From Brevibacillus laterosporus (GTDB taxonomy: Bacteria > Bacillota > Bacilli > Brevibacillales > Brevibacillaceae): a stretch of DNA of 64,000 nucleotides. The stretch spans positions 4,830,001 through 4,894,000 of the forward strand of contig CP033464.1 in assembly GCA_007833815.1 (NCBI GenBank), written 5' to 3'. Below the pieces are notes generated by a model. The model made no database searches. It was not told where the DNA came from and saw only the letters and a program-made list of their open reading frames with translations. Both the position numbers and the translations under genes were made by a program. Each line of letters begins with the position of its first letter. The first letter of the stretch is position 1. This document shows positions 52,157 to 61,068 of this stretch, piece by piece.

Positions 52157-53875
52157 TTACTCGACAGCAAAAATAAAAGGATAAAGTGGTTGTCTACCAG
52201 AAAGGATCTCAACTTCCACATCCTCGAATGCGTCCGCTAACATTTCTTCTAGCAGAGCCCCTTGTTCTTCGGAAGCATCTTCGCCATAAATAATCGTGAC
52301 CAGCCCCGTCTCTTCATCCACCATTTGGTTCAAAAGTTCCTGTGCGCTTGCCATCATGTCTGACTGTGCTGTGATAATGGTTCCTTCGTTGATCCCAATA
52401 AAGTCACCTTCAGCAATCTCGACATCTCCCATTTTGGTGTCGCGTACTGCATGAGTAACCAGCCCTGTTTTTACCTGTTCCAGTGCTTTTGTCATCGTTT
52501 CTTTATTGTTCTCTAAATCTTCTCCGCCATTAAATGCTACCAACGCAGCCATACCCTGTGGCACACTCTTCGTCGGCACAACAGCCACTGGCATACTAGC
52601 TAATACAGCTGCCTGTTGAGCCGCCATGATGATGTTTTTGTTGTTTGGTAAAATAATAATTTTTTCAGCGTGAAGTTCTTCAATAGCTTTTATGAAGTCT
52701 TCCGTACTCGGATTCATGGTTTGTCCACCTTGTACCACTACTTGTACTCCTAAGCTTTGGAAAATCTCCGCGATGCCATCACCTGCTGCTACCGCAATAA
52801 TGCCATAAGGTACTGGAGCAGCTACCTCTTCTTCTTGGGTTAACACAGGTGTAGCCTCTATCGGAGTCACAGCTGCGGTTTCTTCACGCAAGATATTAGA
52901 ATGTTGCTCACGCATGTTATCAATTTTAATTCGATGTAGGGAACCGAATTGCTGTGCATAGTTAAGTACATTTCCTGGGTGTTCTGCGTGAATATGTACT
53001 TTCACAACGTCCTCGTCGGATACAACTAGCAACGAATCTCCCATTGTATCTAATTGAGCACGGAAAGCTGCTTCTACATAAGGCTTTTTGCTCGCCTCTG
53101 TGCTTCCTGTCAGATAAACCATGAACTCCGTGCAATATCCATACAGAATATCTTCCGTTTTCAATTGAGATTGAGCGCTGTGCTTTTCTTCTACCAAGTC
53201 ATTCATGTTCTGTGTCATAGATGTTGCGCCTGGCATCTGTTTTTGTTCTACAACATTTTCTCCATGAAGGGTACGAATAAATCCTTCATAGATATAAACT
53301 AATCCTTGTCCACCTGAATCAACAACGCCTACTTCTTTTAATACAGGTAGATATTCAGGGGTTTGGCTCAACGTAAGCTTCGCCTGTTCATAGGTCTTGT
53401 CCATCACAGTCAGGATATCATCCGTTGTGCGAGAAATTTTAACCGCCATCTCAGCTGCTTCACGTGCTACCGTAAGAACAGTACCTTCAACCGGTTTCAT
53501 TACCGCCTGATAGGCTGTATCCACCCCCATTTTTAATGCATCTGCAAACGTGCGAGCATCGATGGATTCCTTACCTGCTACCACCTTGCTAAATCCACGG
53601 AATAATTGAGACAATATAACGCCTGAATTTCCGCGGGCCCCCATTAATAGTCCTTTTGCCAACGCCTGAGCTGAATTACCGATATGTGCAGACTCTTTAC
53701 GGGAAAGCTCCTCTACACCAGCCGTAAACGTAAGATTCATATTTGTACCTGTATCACCATCTGGAACAGGGAACACGTTTAAAGCATCTACTATTTTGTA
53801 GTTCGTATGCAGGTTATTGGCGCCTAGATAAACCATCTGACTAAACTGCACGCCATCAAGACGCTTTTGTACCAC
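52157..53875 (-). CDS. fakA: Fatty acid kinase FakA (DAK2/DhaL-domain, YloV)
   Basis: 572 aa. N-terminal DhaL domain (about 1-200): DGDTGTNMNLTF (ATP-Mg loop), GARGNSGVILSQLFRGF, KPVEGTVLTVAREAAE and VVDSGGQGLVYIYEGF. The middle and C-terminal domains (about 225-572) show VHIHAEHPGNVL and the DAK2-associated ATMMASAQELL region. It phosphorylates exogenous fatty acids together with DegV proteins, one of which follows. The upstream Asp23 gene is 12 bp away. Confidence 0.95.
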   Translation of the reverse strand: MVQKRLDGVQFSQMVYLGANNLHTNYKIVDALNVFPVPDGDTGTNMNLTFTAGVEELSRKESAHIGNSAQALAKGLLMGARGNSGVILSQLFRGFSKVVAGKESIDARTFADALKMGVDTAYQAVMKPVEGTVLTVAREAAEMAVKISRTTDDILTVMDKTYEQAKLTLSQTPEYLPVLKEVGVVDSGGQGLVYIYEGFIRTLHGENVVEQKQMPGATSMTQNMNDLVEEKHSAQSQLKTEDILYGYCTEFMVYLTGSTEASKKPYVEAAFRAQLDTMGDSLLVVSDEDVVKVHIHAEHPGNVLNYAQQFGSLHRIKIDNMREQHSNILREETAAVTPIEATPVLTQEEEVAAPVPYGIIAVAAGDGIAEIFQSLGVQVVVQGGQTMNPSTEDFIKAIEELHAEKIIILPNNKNIIMAAQQAAVLASMPVAVVPTKSVPQGMAALVAFNGGEDLENNKETMTKALEQVKTGLVTHAVRDTKMGDVEIAEGDFIGINEGTIITAQSDMMASAQELLNQMVDEETGLVTIIYGEDASEEQGALLEEMLADAFEDVEVEILSGRQPLYPFIFAVE

Positions 53876-53887
53876 TACATTTCCTCC

Positions 53888-54253
53888 TTACAGTTCACGG
53901 TCTGTTCTGACCCCTTGGACATATATATTAATCGCCGATACCTCAACTCCCAGTGTTTGCTCGAGTGTATATCGCACACGGCTCTGCACATTGCCGGCCA
54001 CTTCAGAAATCTTTGTACCATAGCTCACAATGATATGCAAATCTAGGTTGACTTCGTTATTCTCATTGCGAACAACGACCCCTTTGCTTAAATTATCTTT
54101 TTTCAGAAGTTCGGCAATACCGTCTTTTAATGCTTTACGCGAAGCCATACCCACAAGACCAAATACTTCCATGGCAGCCCCGCCAGCAATACGAGCAATT
54201 ACTTCTTCGCTGACGTCAATTTTTCCAAGAGGTGTATTCATTTCCACTGACAT
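53888..54253 (-). CDS. Asp23/Gls24-family envelope stress protein (YloU-like)
   Basis: 121 aa. TPLGKIDVSEEVIARIAGGA AMEVFGLVGM and VDLHIIVSYGTKISEVAGNVQSRVRYTLEQTLGVEVSAINIYVQGVR fit the Asp23 domain. It is soluble or membrane-associated and is believed to be an envelope protein. It begins the fakA-degV operon in the order known from other Firmicutes, opposite rpmB. Confidence 0.93.
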   Translation of the reverse strand: MSVEMNTPLGKIDVSEEVIARIAGGAAMEVFGLVGMASRKALKDGIAELLKKDNLSKGVVVRNENNEVNLDLHIIVSYGTKISEVAGNVQSRVRYTLEQTLGVEVSAINIYVQGVRTDREL

Positions 54254-54389
54254 TCAAGGTTCCTCCTTTTACACAGACCAATCCGCATAATGGTATATCT
54301 TGTGCTTCATCCCATTCTACTATAAGTAAAGTGTGATTTGAAGGTTTTTTCATTTGACGAAATAGCCACAGGGAATTTCCTGTCAAGTA

Positions 54390-54418
54390 TTGCAATTGAC
54401 AGCTTGCTATGATACTAT
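54390..54418 (+). promoter_or_regulatory. Candidate rpmB promoter
   Basis: TTGCAA (54390-54395), 17-bp spacer, TACTAT (54413-54418), 64 bp before the rpmB start. TTGACA (54396-54401) overlaps it but gives no suitable spacing. Confidence 0.4.
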
Positions 54419-54482
54419 GATTCAAGCTGTTCTTATGCCCGTAATGGGCTTGTTTAATAGGCTTCAAGGGAGGTGGATGTAA

Positions 54483-54671
54483 ATGTCACGTAAATGTTTT
54501 GTTACTGGAAAAACAGCGAAAGCTGGTAATGCACGTTCTCACTCTATGCGTGCTAGTCGCCGTACTTGGGGTGTTAACGTTCAAAAAGTGCGCATCCTTG
54601 TTAACGGGAAACCAAAACGCGTTTATGTAAGCACTAGAGCTTTGAAATCTGGTCTTGTAACTCGCGTATAA
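54483..54671 (+). CDS. rpmB: Ribosomal protein L28
   Basis: 62 aa, the usual length. [36 protein letters not shown] and [13 protein letters not shown] are highly conserved L28 features. ATG 54483 follows GGGAGGTGG. It is divergent from asp23/yloU and convergent with spoVM, as in related genomes. Confidence 0.97.
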   Translation: MSRKCFVTGKTAKAGNARSHSMRASRRTWGVNVQKVRILVNGKPKRVYVSTRALKSGLVTRV

Positions 54672-54782
54672 CCTCAGCCCAGCTGAGCTAGAAGCGAATC
54701 GCTTTTTGTGATTCGTCATAGAATGGGGTCTGTTTAGTATTTGACTGGACAAGACAACGTTGCACTTACATGGAACATGTAG

Positions 54783-54810
54783 AAAAAGCACCTTTCGTGG
54801 GTGCTTTTTT
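54783..54810 (+). terminator. Terminator of rpmB
   Basis: AAAAAGCACC (54783-54792) / GGTGCTTTTT (54800-54809), with further T residues after it. Confidence 0.85.
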
Positions 54811-54951
54811 TATTTGCTATTAATATCCCCTAATAAGGGAATCATCATAAGTGCCAAGGCATCCACCTACCACAATTACAGGGTGAATGCCTGATTAACA
54901 TGCTGATGGGCAATCGAATGTCGCTTCTCATCTGAGCCACATCCTCAGCGT

Positions 54952-55038
54952 TTACTTGGCTTTCTTATTGAAAGCTTCAATCATGGCGCGAACCATACCA
55001 CCTAGAATTTTCGGCAACTTGATCGTATAGAAACGCAT
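54952..55038 (-). CDS. spoVM: SpoVM, spore coat/cortex assembly peptide
   Basis: 28 aa: MRFYTIKLPKILGG, then MVRAMIEAFNKKAK, compared with the 26-aa B. subtilis SpoVM that begins MKFYTIKLPKFLGG. The amphipathic helix recognises positive membrane curvature of the forespore and anchors SpoIVA. AAGGAGGGG precedes ATG 55038. The position between thiN and rpmB is the standard one. The gene is too short for a routine ORF search. Confidence 0.92.
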   Translation of the reverse strand: MRFYTIKLPKILGGMVRAMIEAFNKKAK

Positions 55039-55061
55039 TTTGACCCCTCCTTACTCCGGAA

Positions 55062-55238
55062 TTACTTGTGATGAAATAAAAACCAGCCTGCTGCTATGAG
55101 TGCTGCTCCCAGAATGGCATACCACACCCAGAGGGGCATTGTATTCAAAATGAGGATAAGTCCACCCACTCCAAAAATGACTCCGAGAACGCGTTTGATT
55201 GCCATCCCCTGCTTCACGTGAAACGAGCGAAAACTCAT
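55062..55238 (-). CDS. Small membrane protein, 58 aa, between spoVM and thiN
   Basis: Two hydrophobic helices (about residues 15-34, RVLGVIFGVGGLILILNTM, and 35-55, PLWVWYAILGAALIAAGWF) joined by a Trp-rich turn, ending LFHHK. ATG 55238 has AAGGGGGG 11 nt upstream; GTG 55250 and ATG 55205 are other possible starts. I do not recognise the family. It lies 23 bp upstream of spoVM on the same strand and may be cotranscribed with it. Confidence 0.55.
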   Translation of the reverse strand: MSFRSFHVKQGMAIKRVLGVIFGVGGLILILNTMPLWVWYAILGAALIAAGWFLFHHK

Positions 55239-55461
55239 ACCATGTCGCACCCCCCTTGGGCTTAGTCCGTAACAAAGCTATTACATACATATTCCGAAGA
55301 GGGTCAAACATATGTCCAGTATGCCGGGGAAAAACAGAAAAACTTCTTACACAAGAAGAATATCTACCTACCTGATATGTATATGCGCCCATTTTCATTT
55401 GTTGCTGGTTTTTCCAGAAAAAGTTGTAGCACCTTTTTAGAACAGGACTTGTGCAATGCAT

Positions 55462-56178
55462 TTAGTGATCTCTAGCCGCAATAACAAATAAATCCCCAGA
55501 TGCCCGTTCTATTTTTCCATATTCATCCACCCATTCATTACTAACACCAATCGAGGAACCAAACGGAATAGTGGCGTCGGTTAACGGATAGGCAAATCCT
55601 GTTAGATTGATGCCTGTCACTTCAAGTGAAGCTGGCACTAAAGAAAGGAACTCACCTGAGTGCCCCCGAAGATCCAAGCTCGGAAAATGATCCGATAACA
55701 GCATGACACGATTTTGGCGATTAACGATCTCCATCCATACACCTACCAAATGCGCTTTTTTTAGCAGAGACAAATTGGCAAGCGAATGATCTAATCTACT
55801 ACCTACCGCCCCATACATTACAATTTTATAGCGATGATCTGGATACAAATGAACCACACCGTCTTCGTTATCTAGTGCGGAACCTAACTCTCGCAAATGT
55901 TCACGAGCAGCCTCTACAGCGATCTCTACAGCAATTTCTGTGTCTGTTGCATTTTTCATAGCTGAGAACTTTTTAATAGCAATACCAGCATCTTGAAGCA
56001 GTCTAAGCCCCTCGTCCTGAATGGTGTCGAAATCCCCTACAGCTATATGCGGGATCATTCCCCCTTCCAATAAGGCAATCGCTCCTCCATCTACGCCAAT
56101 CAATAAGTCCTCTCTTTCCACCTGCGGCAACATATCAAGATCTCCGCCCGTGCAAATATGTATGGTAAAATCGATCAT
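55462..56178 (-). CDS. thiN: Thiamine pyrophosphokinase
   Basis: 238 aa. VGDFDTIQDEG and KNATDTEIAVEIA carry the TPK DFD/TD metal and thiamine motifs, and GAVGSRLDHSLANLSLL is the ATP-site block. It forms thiamine diphosphate from thiamine in one step. Slightly longer than the usual 210-215 because of an insert near residues 95-110. It starts the group thiN-(small membrane protein)-spoVM. Confidence 0.93.
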   Translation of the reverse strand: MIDFTIHICTGGDLDMLPQVEREDLLIGVDGGAIALLEGGMIPHIAVGDFDTIQDEGLRLLQDAGIAIKKFSAMKNATDTEIAVEIAVEAAREHLRELGSALDNEDGVVHLYPDHRYKIVMYGAVGSRLDHSLANLSLLKKAHLVGVWMEIVNRQNRVMLLSDHFPSLDLRGHSGEFLSLVPASLEVTGINLTGFAYPLTDATIPFGSSIGVSNEWVDEYGKIERASGDLFVIAARDH

Positions 56179-56330
56179 ATTTTTTTACATTCCTTTCTAG
56201 TATGTGTCTCTTAGCAGTTATTTTTTGCTTTTGATATATCTGTTTAGCTAGCACTTTCAGTAAGCTACCCTTTATTGTACGGTCGGCGCTTGGGGAAGTA
56301 AACGTAAGCGGTGCTAAAACAATATAAAAA

Positions 56331-56378
56331 AACCGAAAAACCCCCTATCTATTCTAAGAAAAAAGAAATAGACAGAGG
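56331..56378 (-). terminator. Terminator of the amino acid ABC operon
   Basis: Minus strand CCTCTGTCTATT / AATAGATAGGGG (with two wobble pairs; 56367-56378 and 56342-56353), followed by TTTTTCGGTTTTTTT. Confidence 0.65.
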
Positions 56379-56458
56379 TCTGTCAAAACAATATTTTTTA
56401 AAAATTTCAGAAGAAAAAAGCTTCCTTTTTCAGGAATATATGATTCTTACCTTGTCTT

Positions 56459-57181
56459 CTATAATACTTTTTCCAAAAACTGACGGGCACGCTCGCTTGT
56501 TGGCTGCGTAAAAAATTCTTTCGGTGGAGCATCTTCCACCAGCAAACCTCCGTCTAGAAACAGTACGCGATCCGCCACTTCCCGAGCAAAGCCCATCTCA
56601 TGCGTAACGATCGCCATCGTCATACCAGAATGCGCTAAACTTTTCATTACTTCCAGTACCTCTTTTACCATCTCGGGGTCAAGAGCGGATGTTGGTTCGT
56701 CGAATAACATAATCTCTGGCTCCATCGCTAATGCCCGTGCAATCGCCACACGTTGCTTTTGTCCACCAGATAAGCTACTTGGATAGACACCTGCCTTATC
56801 AGATAGTCCAACACGTTTCAATAGCTCCATTCCCTTTTTCTCCGCAACCGCCTTTGCCATTCTTTTTACCTTGATCGGTGCGTAGGTCAGGTTTTGCAGT
56901 ACCGTCATATGAGGAAATAAATGAAAATGCTGAAACACCATTCCTACCTTCTGCCGAATGACATTAATGTTGCTTTTGGAGGTGGTAATATCTACTCCAT
57001 TGATAATTACTTGTCCCTTTGTGGGCTCTTCCAGCATATTAATACAACGCAGGAACGTAGATTTCCCCGAACCAGATGGGCCAATGATTGCCACTACGTC
57101 CCCTTTATTAATATTGGTATTGATTCCTTTCAGAACCTCCAGTTTGCCGTACGCTTTATGCAGATTCTCAATTTTAACCAT
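56459..57181 (-). CDS. Polar amino acid ABC transporter, ATP-binding protein
   Basis: 240 aa. Walker [13 protein letters not shown], signature [16 protein letters not shown], Walker [15 protein letters not shown] and the switch [11 protein letters not shown]. It is of the GlnQ/ArtM class. The start overlaps the permease by 8 bp. Confidence 0.95.
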   Translation of the reverse strand: MVKIENLHKAYGKLEVLKGINTNINKGDVVAIIGPSGSGKSTFLRCINMLEEPTKGQVIINGVDITTSKSNINVIRQKVGMVFQHFHLFPHMTVLQNLTYAPIKVKRMAKAVAEKKGMELLKRVGLSDKAGVYPSSLSGGQKQRVAIARALAMEPEIMLFDEPTSALDPEMVKEVLEVMKSLAHSGMTMAIVTHEMGFAREVADRVLFLDGGLLVEDAPPKEFFTQPTSERARQFLEKVL

Positions 57182-57845
57182 TACGACGCAACCTCCGTTC
57201 TAACCATGTAGACAATAGAGTTAAAATCATGACCAAAATATAGTACTGTAAGCCAGCAAAAACAAGTGGCTCAAAATAAATGTACAACTGACCTTTAACG
57301 ATATCTGCACGGCGCAAAATCTCTGCCACACCTATAACTGATACTAACGAGGAATCCTTTAGTAATGTAATAAATTCATTCATAATGGCAGGCAAAATGT
57401 TGCGAATCGCCTGAGGGAAAATAATGTCTTTCATCATACGTGAGTAAGGAACACCCAATGCTTTGGCCGCCTCCCACTGCCCCTTATCTACAGCCAAAAT
57501 TCCCGCGCGCATCGTTTCTGACAAATATGCAGCAGAGTTCAAGCTAAATGCAAGCACTCCTGCAAACAAGGCTGGAATTTGATAACCCGTTAATTGCGGA
57601 ATTGCATAATAAATTAATAAGAGCTGTACCAACAAAGGTGTACCGCGGAAAATGCTTGTATAAAAAGCAGCAAACACATGTAAAAATTTGCTGTTGGATA
57701 TTTTACATAAGGTTAAAATCGTTCCTAAAATAAATCCAAAGAAAACGGACAAAACAGTAAACTGTAAGGTAATTCCCATACCTGCTAACATGTATGGGAG
57801 ATGTGGTTCAAGCAATGAAAAATCTATTGGTATGGTAGTAGTCAT
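57174..57845 (-). CDS. Polar amino acid ABC transporter, permease
   Basis: 223 aa, about five membrane helices. The EAA loop for contact with the ATPase is [20 protein letters not shown] (around residues 128-147). [17 protein letters not shown] is typical of the His/Glu/Gln/Arg permease family. It is preceded by a hairpin that may lower its expression relative to the binding protein. Confidence 0.93.
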   Translation of the reverse strand: MTTTIPIDFSLLEPHLPYMLAGMGITLQFTVLSVFFGFILGTILTLCKISNSKFLHVFAAFYTSIFRGTPLLVQLLLIYYAIPQLTGYQIPALFAGVLAFSLNSAAYLSETMRAGILAVDKGQWEAAKALGVPYSRMMKDIIFPQAIRNILPAIMNEFITLLKDSSLVSVIGVAEILRRADIVKGQLYIYFEPLVFAGLQYYILVMILTLLSTWLERRLRRNG

Positions 57846-57889
57846 GTTTTTTTGCTCACCTCTATTTAATCATGAAATCTTATTAATTC

Positions 57890-57925
57890 TGTAAAAAAAG
57901 CAGACTGGGATTATTGTCCCAGCCA
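57890..57925 (-). terminator. Attenuating hairpin between binding protein and permease
   Basis: Minus strand CTGGG (57918-57922, inside the last codons of the binding-protein gene) / CCCAG, then TCTGC and seven T residues. A partial terminator would give more binding protein than permease, common in such operons. Confidence 0.5.
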
Positions 57926-58723
57926 CTTTTTAATCAGTTTGTCCATTTCGCCGTTCTCTTCCATCTTCTTCAAGACTTCATTAAACTTCTCTACATGTTC
58001 TGATCCTTTTGGGAACGCAATCGCATAGCCTTCTGTATTATTTGTTGTCATAACGGTAGATTGTAAATTGGGATTCTTATCCAGGAAGCCTTGTGCGACA
58101 GTATTTTCCACAACCGCTGCCCCAGATCGTCCGGTAATTACTTCCTGAATGATTTCACCCATTTTATTTAAGGAAACCACCTCAACACCCTGTACCTCTT
58201 TAGCAATAGCTTGAGCAGCAGTTTCTTGCATAGACCCAATTTGAGCGGCTACCCGTTTGCCTGCCAATTGTTCAGGCTGGGTAATTGGCGAGTCCTTTTT
58301 ACTTACTAATGTATTTTTTGCTTCATAATAGTTATTAGAAAAGTCTACGTTCTTTTTACGCTCAGGTGAAGTGGACATACCCGCCATTACGAAATCTGCC
58401 CGTTTGGATTGCAAAGCAGGGACTAGACCATTAAAGTCAGTATCCACTACTTTCAGCTCATACCCAAGCTCTTTAGCGATGTAAGTAGCGATATCAATGT
58501 CCATTCCTACAATCTGATCATTACCATCCTTCGTTTCGTGGAATTCATAAGGATAGTAGTCGGCTGAAGTGAACATGGTTAGGGTTTTAGCTGCTGCTTT
58601 ATCTGTGCTCCCCCCAGCTGCATTTCCACTGTCTTTACTCGCTGTGCCACATCCTGTTAATAAGGAAATAGATAGAAGAGATGATAATGCAAGTGTTACA
58701 AATGCTTTTGTATGTTTTGTCAT
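57911..58723 (-). CDS. Polar amino acid ABC transporter, substrate-binding lipoprotein (ArtP-like)
   Basis: 270 aa. Lipoprotein signal (MTKHTKAFVTLALSSLLSIS, lipobox LLTGC, Cys25). The mature part is a periplasmic-binding-protein type 2 fold: TSADYYPYEFHETKDG, GMDIDIATYIAKELGYELKV, FNGLVPALQSKRADFVMAGMS, SPERKKNVDFSNNYYEAKNT, then QIGSMQETAAQAIA. These blocks are closest to arginine binder ArtP by my recollection. ATG 58723 follows AGGAGGG by 9 nt; the longer frame has no SD. It is the first gene of a three-gene operon. Confidence 0.9.
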   Translation of the reverse strand: MTKHTKAFVTLALSSLLSISLLTGCGTASKDSGNAAGGSTDKAAAKTLTMFTSADYYPYEFHETKDGNDQIVGMDIDIATYIAKELGYELKVVDTDFNGLVPALQSKRADFVMAGMSTSPERKKNVDFSNNYYEAKNTLVSKKDSPITQPEQLAGKRVAAQIGSMQETAAQAIAKEVQGVEVVSLNKMGEIIQEVITGRSGAAVVENTVAQGFLDKNPNLQSTVMTTNNTEGYAIAFPKGSEHVEKFNEVLKKMEENGEMDKLIKKWLGQ

Positions 58724-59463
58724 GTGGTAAAACCCTCCTGTATGAAACATCGATTATCTACGATGTATTTATTCCAAATTATTTACTAAACACCGAAAAC
58801 TTATATTTATAATACCATATGTATAAAAATAAGAAAGTAAAATTTAATAATATTTATTAAATTTTTATAAAAATCGTGGTGTTTATTTAATTAAAATGAA
58901 AATGATAAGTATAAACGTAAGAAATCAGTCTTATTTGCTGTTATTTTTCATGTATCTTATCGTACCAAATTCGTTTATGCCTAAAATATATGTATAGTTT
59001 GTGATCATAAAGGGTCATCTATTCATTAATAGGCCACTCATATAGCCTACTTATAAACTCTATTTATGCAGTTCATTGATTTTTTTATGCATTTTTCTCG
59101 TTAAGATGATGTTTGATACATTTGTGGGTTAAACATCATACCCATTCTATTACAGTTGGAAATGATCAACACATAAAGTTGTATATGCTTCAATGATTGT
59201 ATATACAACTTTGTTCTTTCTTAGCAAGTCATACATAACCGTAAGCTTCATAAAAAACCTCCAAAAAAATATAATGCTGATAGTCATCCGTGGTTATTAA
59301 ATGTAACAATTTTCCCCTCCTTTCACATCATTCACCCCTATATACATATAGCTCCCATCATCTAAGCTCTTATGTAATCATCATACAATCTAGTATTAAT
59401 TGAATACATTTCCTTCCACATTTCTTACATTCTGATCCCTGTGTTTAAAACGTTTTATAACAT
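58724..59463. other. Gene-free region with inverted repeats and a possible ArgR site
   Basis: AT-rich, no credible ORF on either strand. ATGTATAAAAAT (58819-58830) resembles the core of the Bacillus ARG box, about 100 bp before the ArtP-like gene. Perfect inverted repeats: ATGATGTTT / AAACATCAT (59106-59114, 59131-59139) and AAAGTTGTATAT / ATATACAACTTT (59175-59186, 59201-59212). The latter is a 12-bp stem without a T run. Confidence 0.4.
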
Positions 59464-59501
59464 AAAAAAGGATGCTCTCTATACAAAATAAGAGAACATC
59501 C
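59464..59501 (-). terminator. Terminator of the prpC-prkC-rsgA-rpe operon
   Basis: Minus strand GGATGTTCTC / GAGAGCATCC (59492-59501, 59470-59479; one wobble), then six T residues. Confidence 0.85.
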
Positions 59502-59509
59502 TTCTTTCG

Positions 59510-60157
59510 TTACCCGCGAATCTCAGCGATCGCCTTCGCACGATCTGCTTGATTATAAACAGCAGAACCAGCAACAAGTACAGTCGCTCCAGCATCTTCA
59601 CATAAGCGAGCTGTTTCGGCATTTACGCCACCATCAATTTCAATATCAACATGGGATAGCCCACGTTCATTTAACAAATGGCGTAGATCACGCACTTTTG
59701 GTAATACGCTATGTATAAATTTCTGTCCACCGAATCCTGGGTTTACAGTCATCAATAATACCAGATCCAAATCCTCCAACACATGTTGAATCGTGCTGAT
59801 AGGCGTTGCGGGATTTAGCACGACTCCTGCTTTTACACCTTGTTCCTTAATGTGATGAATAGTCCGATGTAGATGTCGACATGCTTCTTGGTGGACCGTG
59901 ATATAATCTGCACCACTTTTAGCAAATTGAGCGATATAGCTATCGGGTTCCTCAATCATTAGATGTACATCCAGGGGGAGCTGTGTAATTGGACGGATCG
60001 CATCAACGATCAGTGGTCCTATCGTAATATTAGGTACAAAATGGCCATCCATCACATCTACGTGAATCCAGTCGGCACCTCCACGCTCCACATCTTTAAT
60101 CTCTTCTCCCAAGCGAGCAAAATCAGCTGATAGGATAGATGGTGCGATTTTTACCAT
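59510..60157 (-). CDS. rpe: Ribulose-phosphate 3-epimerase
   Basis: 215 aa TIM barrel. [30 protein letters not shown] (metal His/Asp), [12 protein letters not shown] and [14 protein letters not shown] are the family blocks. It interconverts ribulose-5-P and xylulose-5-P in the pentose phosphate pathway. The start overlaps the end of rsgA by 7 bp. Confidence 0.97.
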   Translation of the reverse strand: MVKIAPSILSADFARLGEEIKDVERGGADWIHVDVMDGHFVPNITIGPLIVDAIRPITQLPLDVHLMIEEPDSYIAQFAKSGADYITVHQEACRHLHRTIHHIKEQGVKAGVVLNPATPISTIQHVLEDLDLVLLMTVNPGFGGQKFIHSVLPKVRDLRHLLNERGLSHVDIEIDGGVNAETARLCEDAGATVLVAGSAVYNQADRAKAIAEIRG

Positions 60158-61050
60158 TGTTTGTTCCTCCTCAGGTATTCTCTCAACTCTTCCATGAACT
60201 GTAGATAATGTTTATAGCGATGTACAACTATTTCATCAGCTTTCAAAGCCGCTTGAACAGCACAGCTTGGCTCTGTTATATGCAAGCACCCCCGAAATTT
60301 ACATCCATCGCTTTGTTGCTCAAAATCACGGAATGCTTGCGCCAAATCTAGCTCGGTCATGTTCATAAAATCTAATGAACTAAATCCAGGTGTATCGGCC
60401 ACATAACCACCTTCTCGAAGCGGTAGTAGCTCTACGTGGCGAGTAGTATGTCGACCACGCCCCAGCTTTTGGCTGATTTCCCCTGTTTGCAAGCTTATGC
60501 CTGGAAAAATTTCATTTAATAGGGATGATTTACCTACACCCGATTGTCCGGCGAACACTGCTAACTTACCGATTAATTCTTCACGTACTTCTTCTACACC
60601 ACGCTGATCATGAATGGAGGTGGGAATCACTCGATACCCCACCTTTTCATATTGCGCTACAATTTTTTGACATTCTTCCTCTTCTAACAAATCCGCTTTC
60701 GTAATAACGATGATCGCCTCAATGCCAGCATGCTCCGTATGCACTAGGAATTTATCCAACAACAACGGGCTCATGTCAGGTTCTTTAGCAGAGAACACCA
60801 AGACCGCTAAATCTACATTGGCAATAGAAGGGCGAACCAATTCACTTGTTCGCTCTCCTATCTCCATCACATAGCCGTCTCGATCATTTGGGGCTTCAAA
60901 TACCACCCAATCACCAACTAAAGGGGTAATTTTTGATCCTTTCTTTTTAAACAAGCCACGCGCACGACATTGGACGATTCGCTCTGGATTCGCTTGATCG
61001 GCTACGTAATAAAATCCACTTAATGCTTTTACAATGCGCCCTTCTGGCAT
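60151..61050 (-). CDS. rsgA: Ribosome small-subunit GTPase RsgA (CpgA/YloQ)
   Basis: 299 aa, circularly permuted GTPase. An N-terminal OB fold (1-65); G4 VITKADLL comes before G1 [14 protein letters not shown] and G3 [10 protein letters not shown], and the C-terminal Zn knuckle [14 protein letters not shown] contains the Cys/His ligands. It acts in late 30S maturation and in Bacillus also influences cell-wall deposition. It follows prkC by 18 bp. Confidence 0.96.
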   Translation of the reverse strand: MPEGRIVKALSGFYYVADQANPERIVQCRARGLFKKKGSKITPLVGDWVVFEAPNDRDGYVMEIGERTSELVRPSIANVDLAVLVFSAKEPDMSPLLLDKFLVHTEHAGIEAIIVITKADLLEEEECQKIVAQYEKVGYRVIPTSIHDQRGVEEVREELIGKLAVFAGQSGVGKSSLLNEIFPGISLQTGEISQKLGRGRHTTRHVELLPLREGGYVADTPGFSSLDFMNMTELDLAQAFRDFEQQSDGCKFRGCLHITEPSCAVQAALKADEIVVHRYKHYLQFMEELREYLRRNKQW

Positions 61051-61068
61051 GCAGGTACCTCCAACGTT

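Noticed and set aside
55051-55461. 136-codon minus-strand frame overlapping the small membrane protein
   Set aside because: No SD, reads through the other frame of a better candidate and has no protein-like features.
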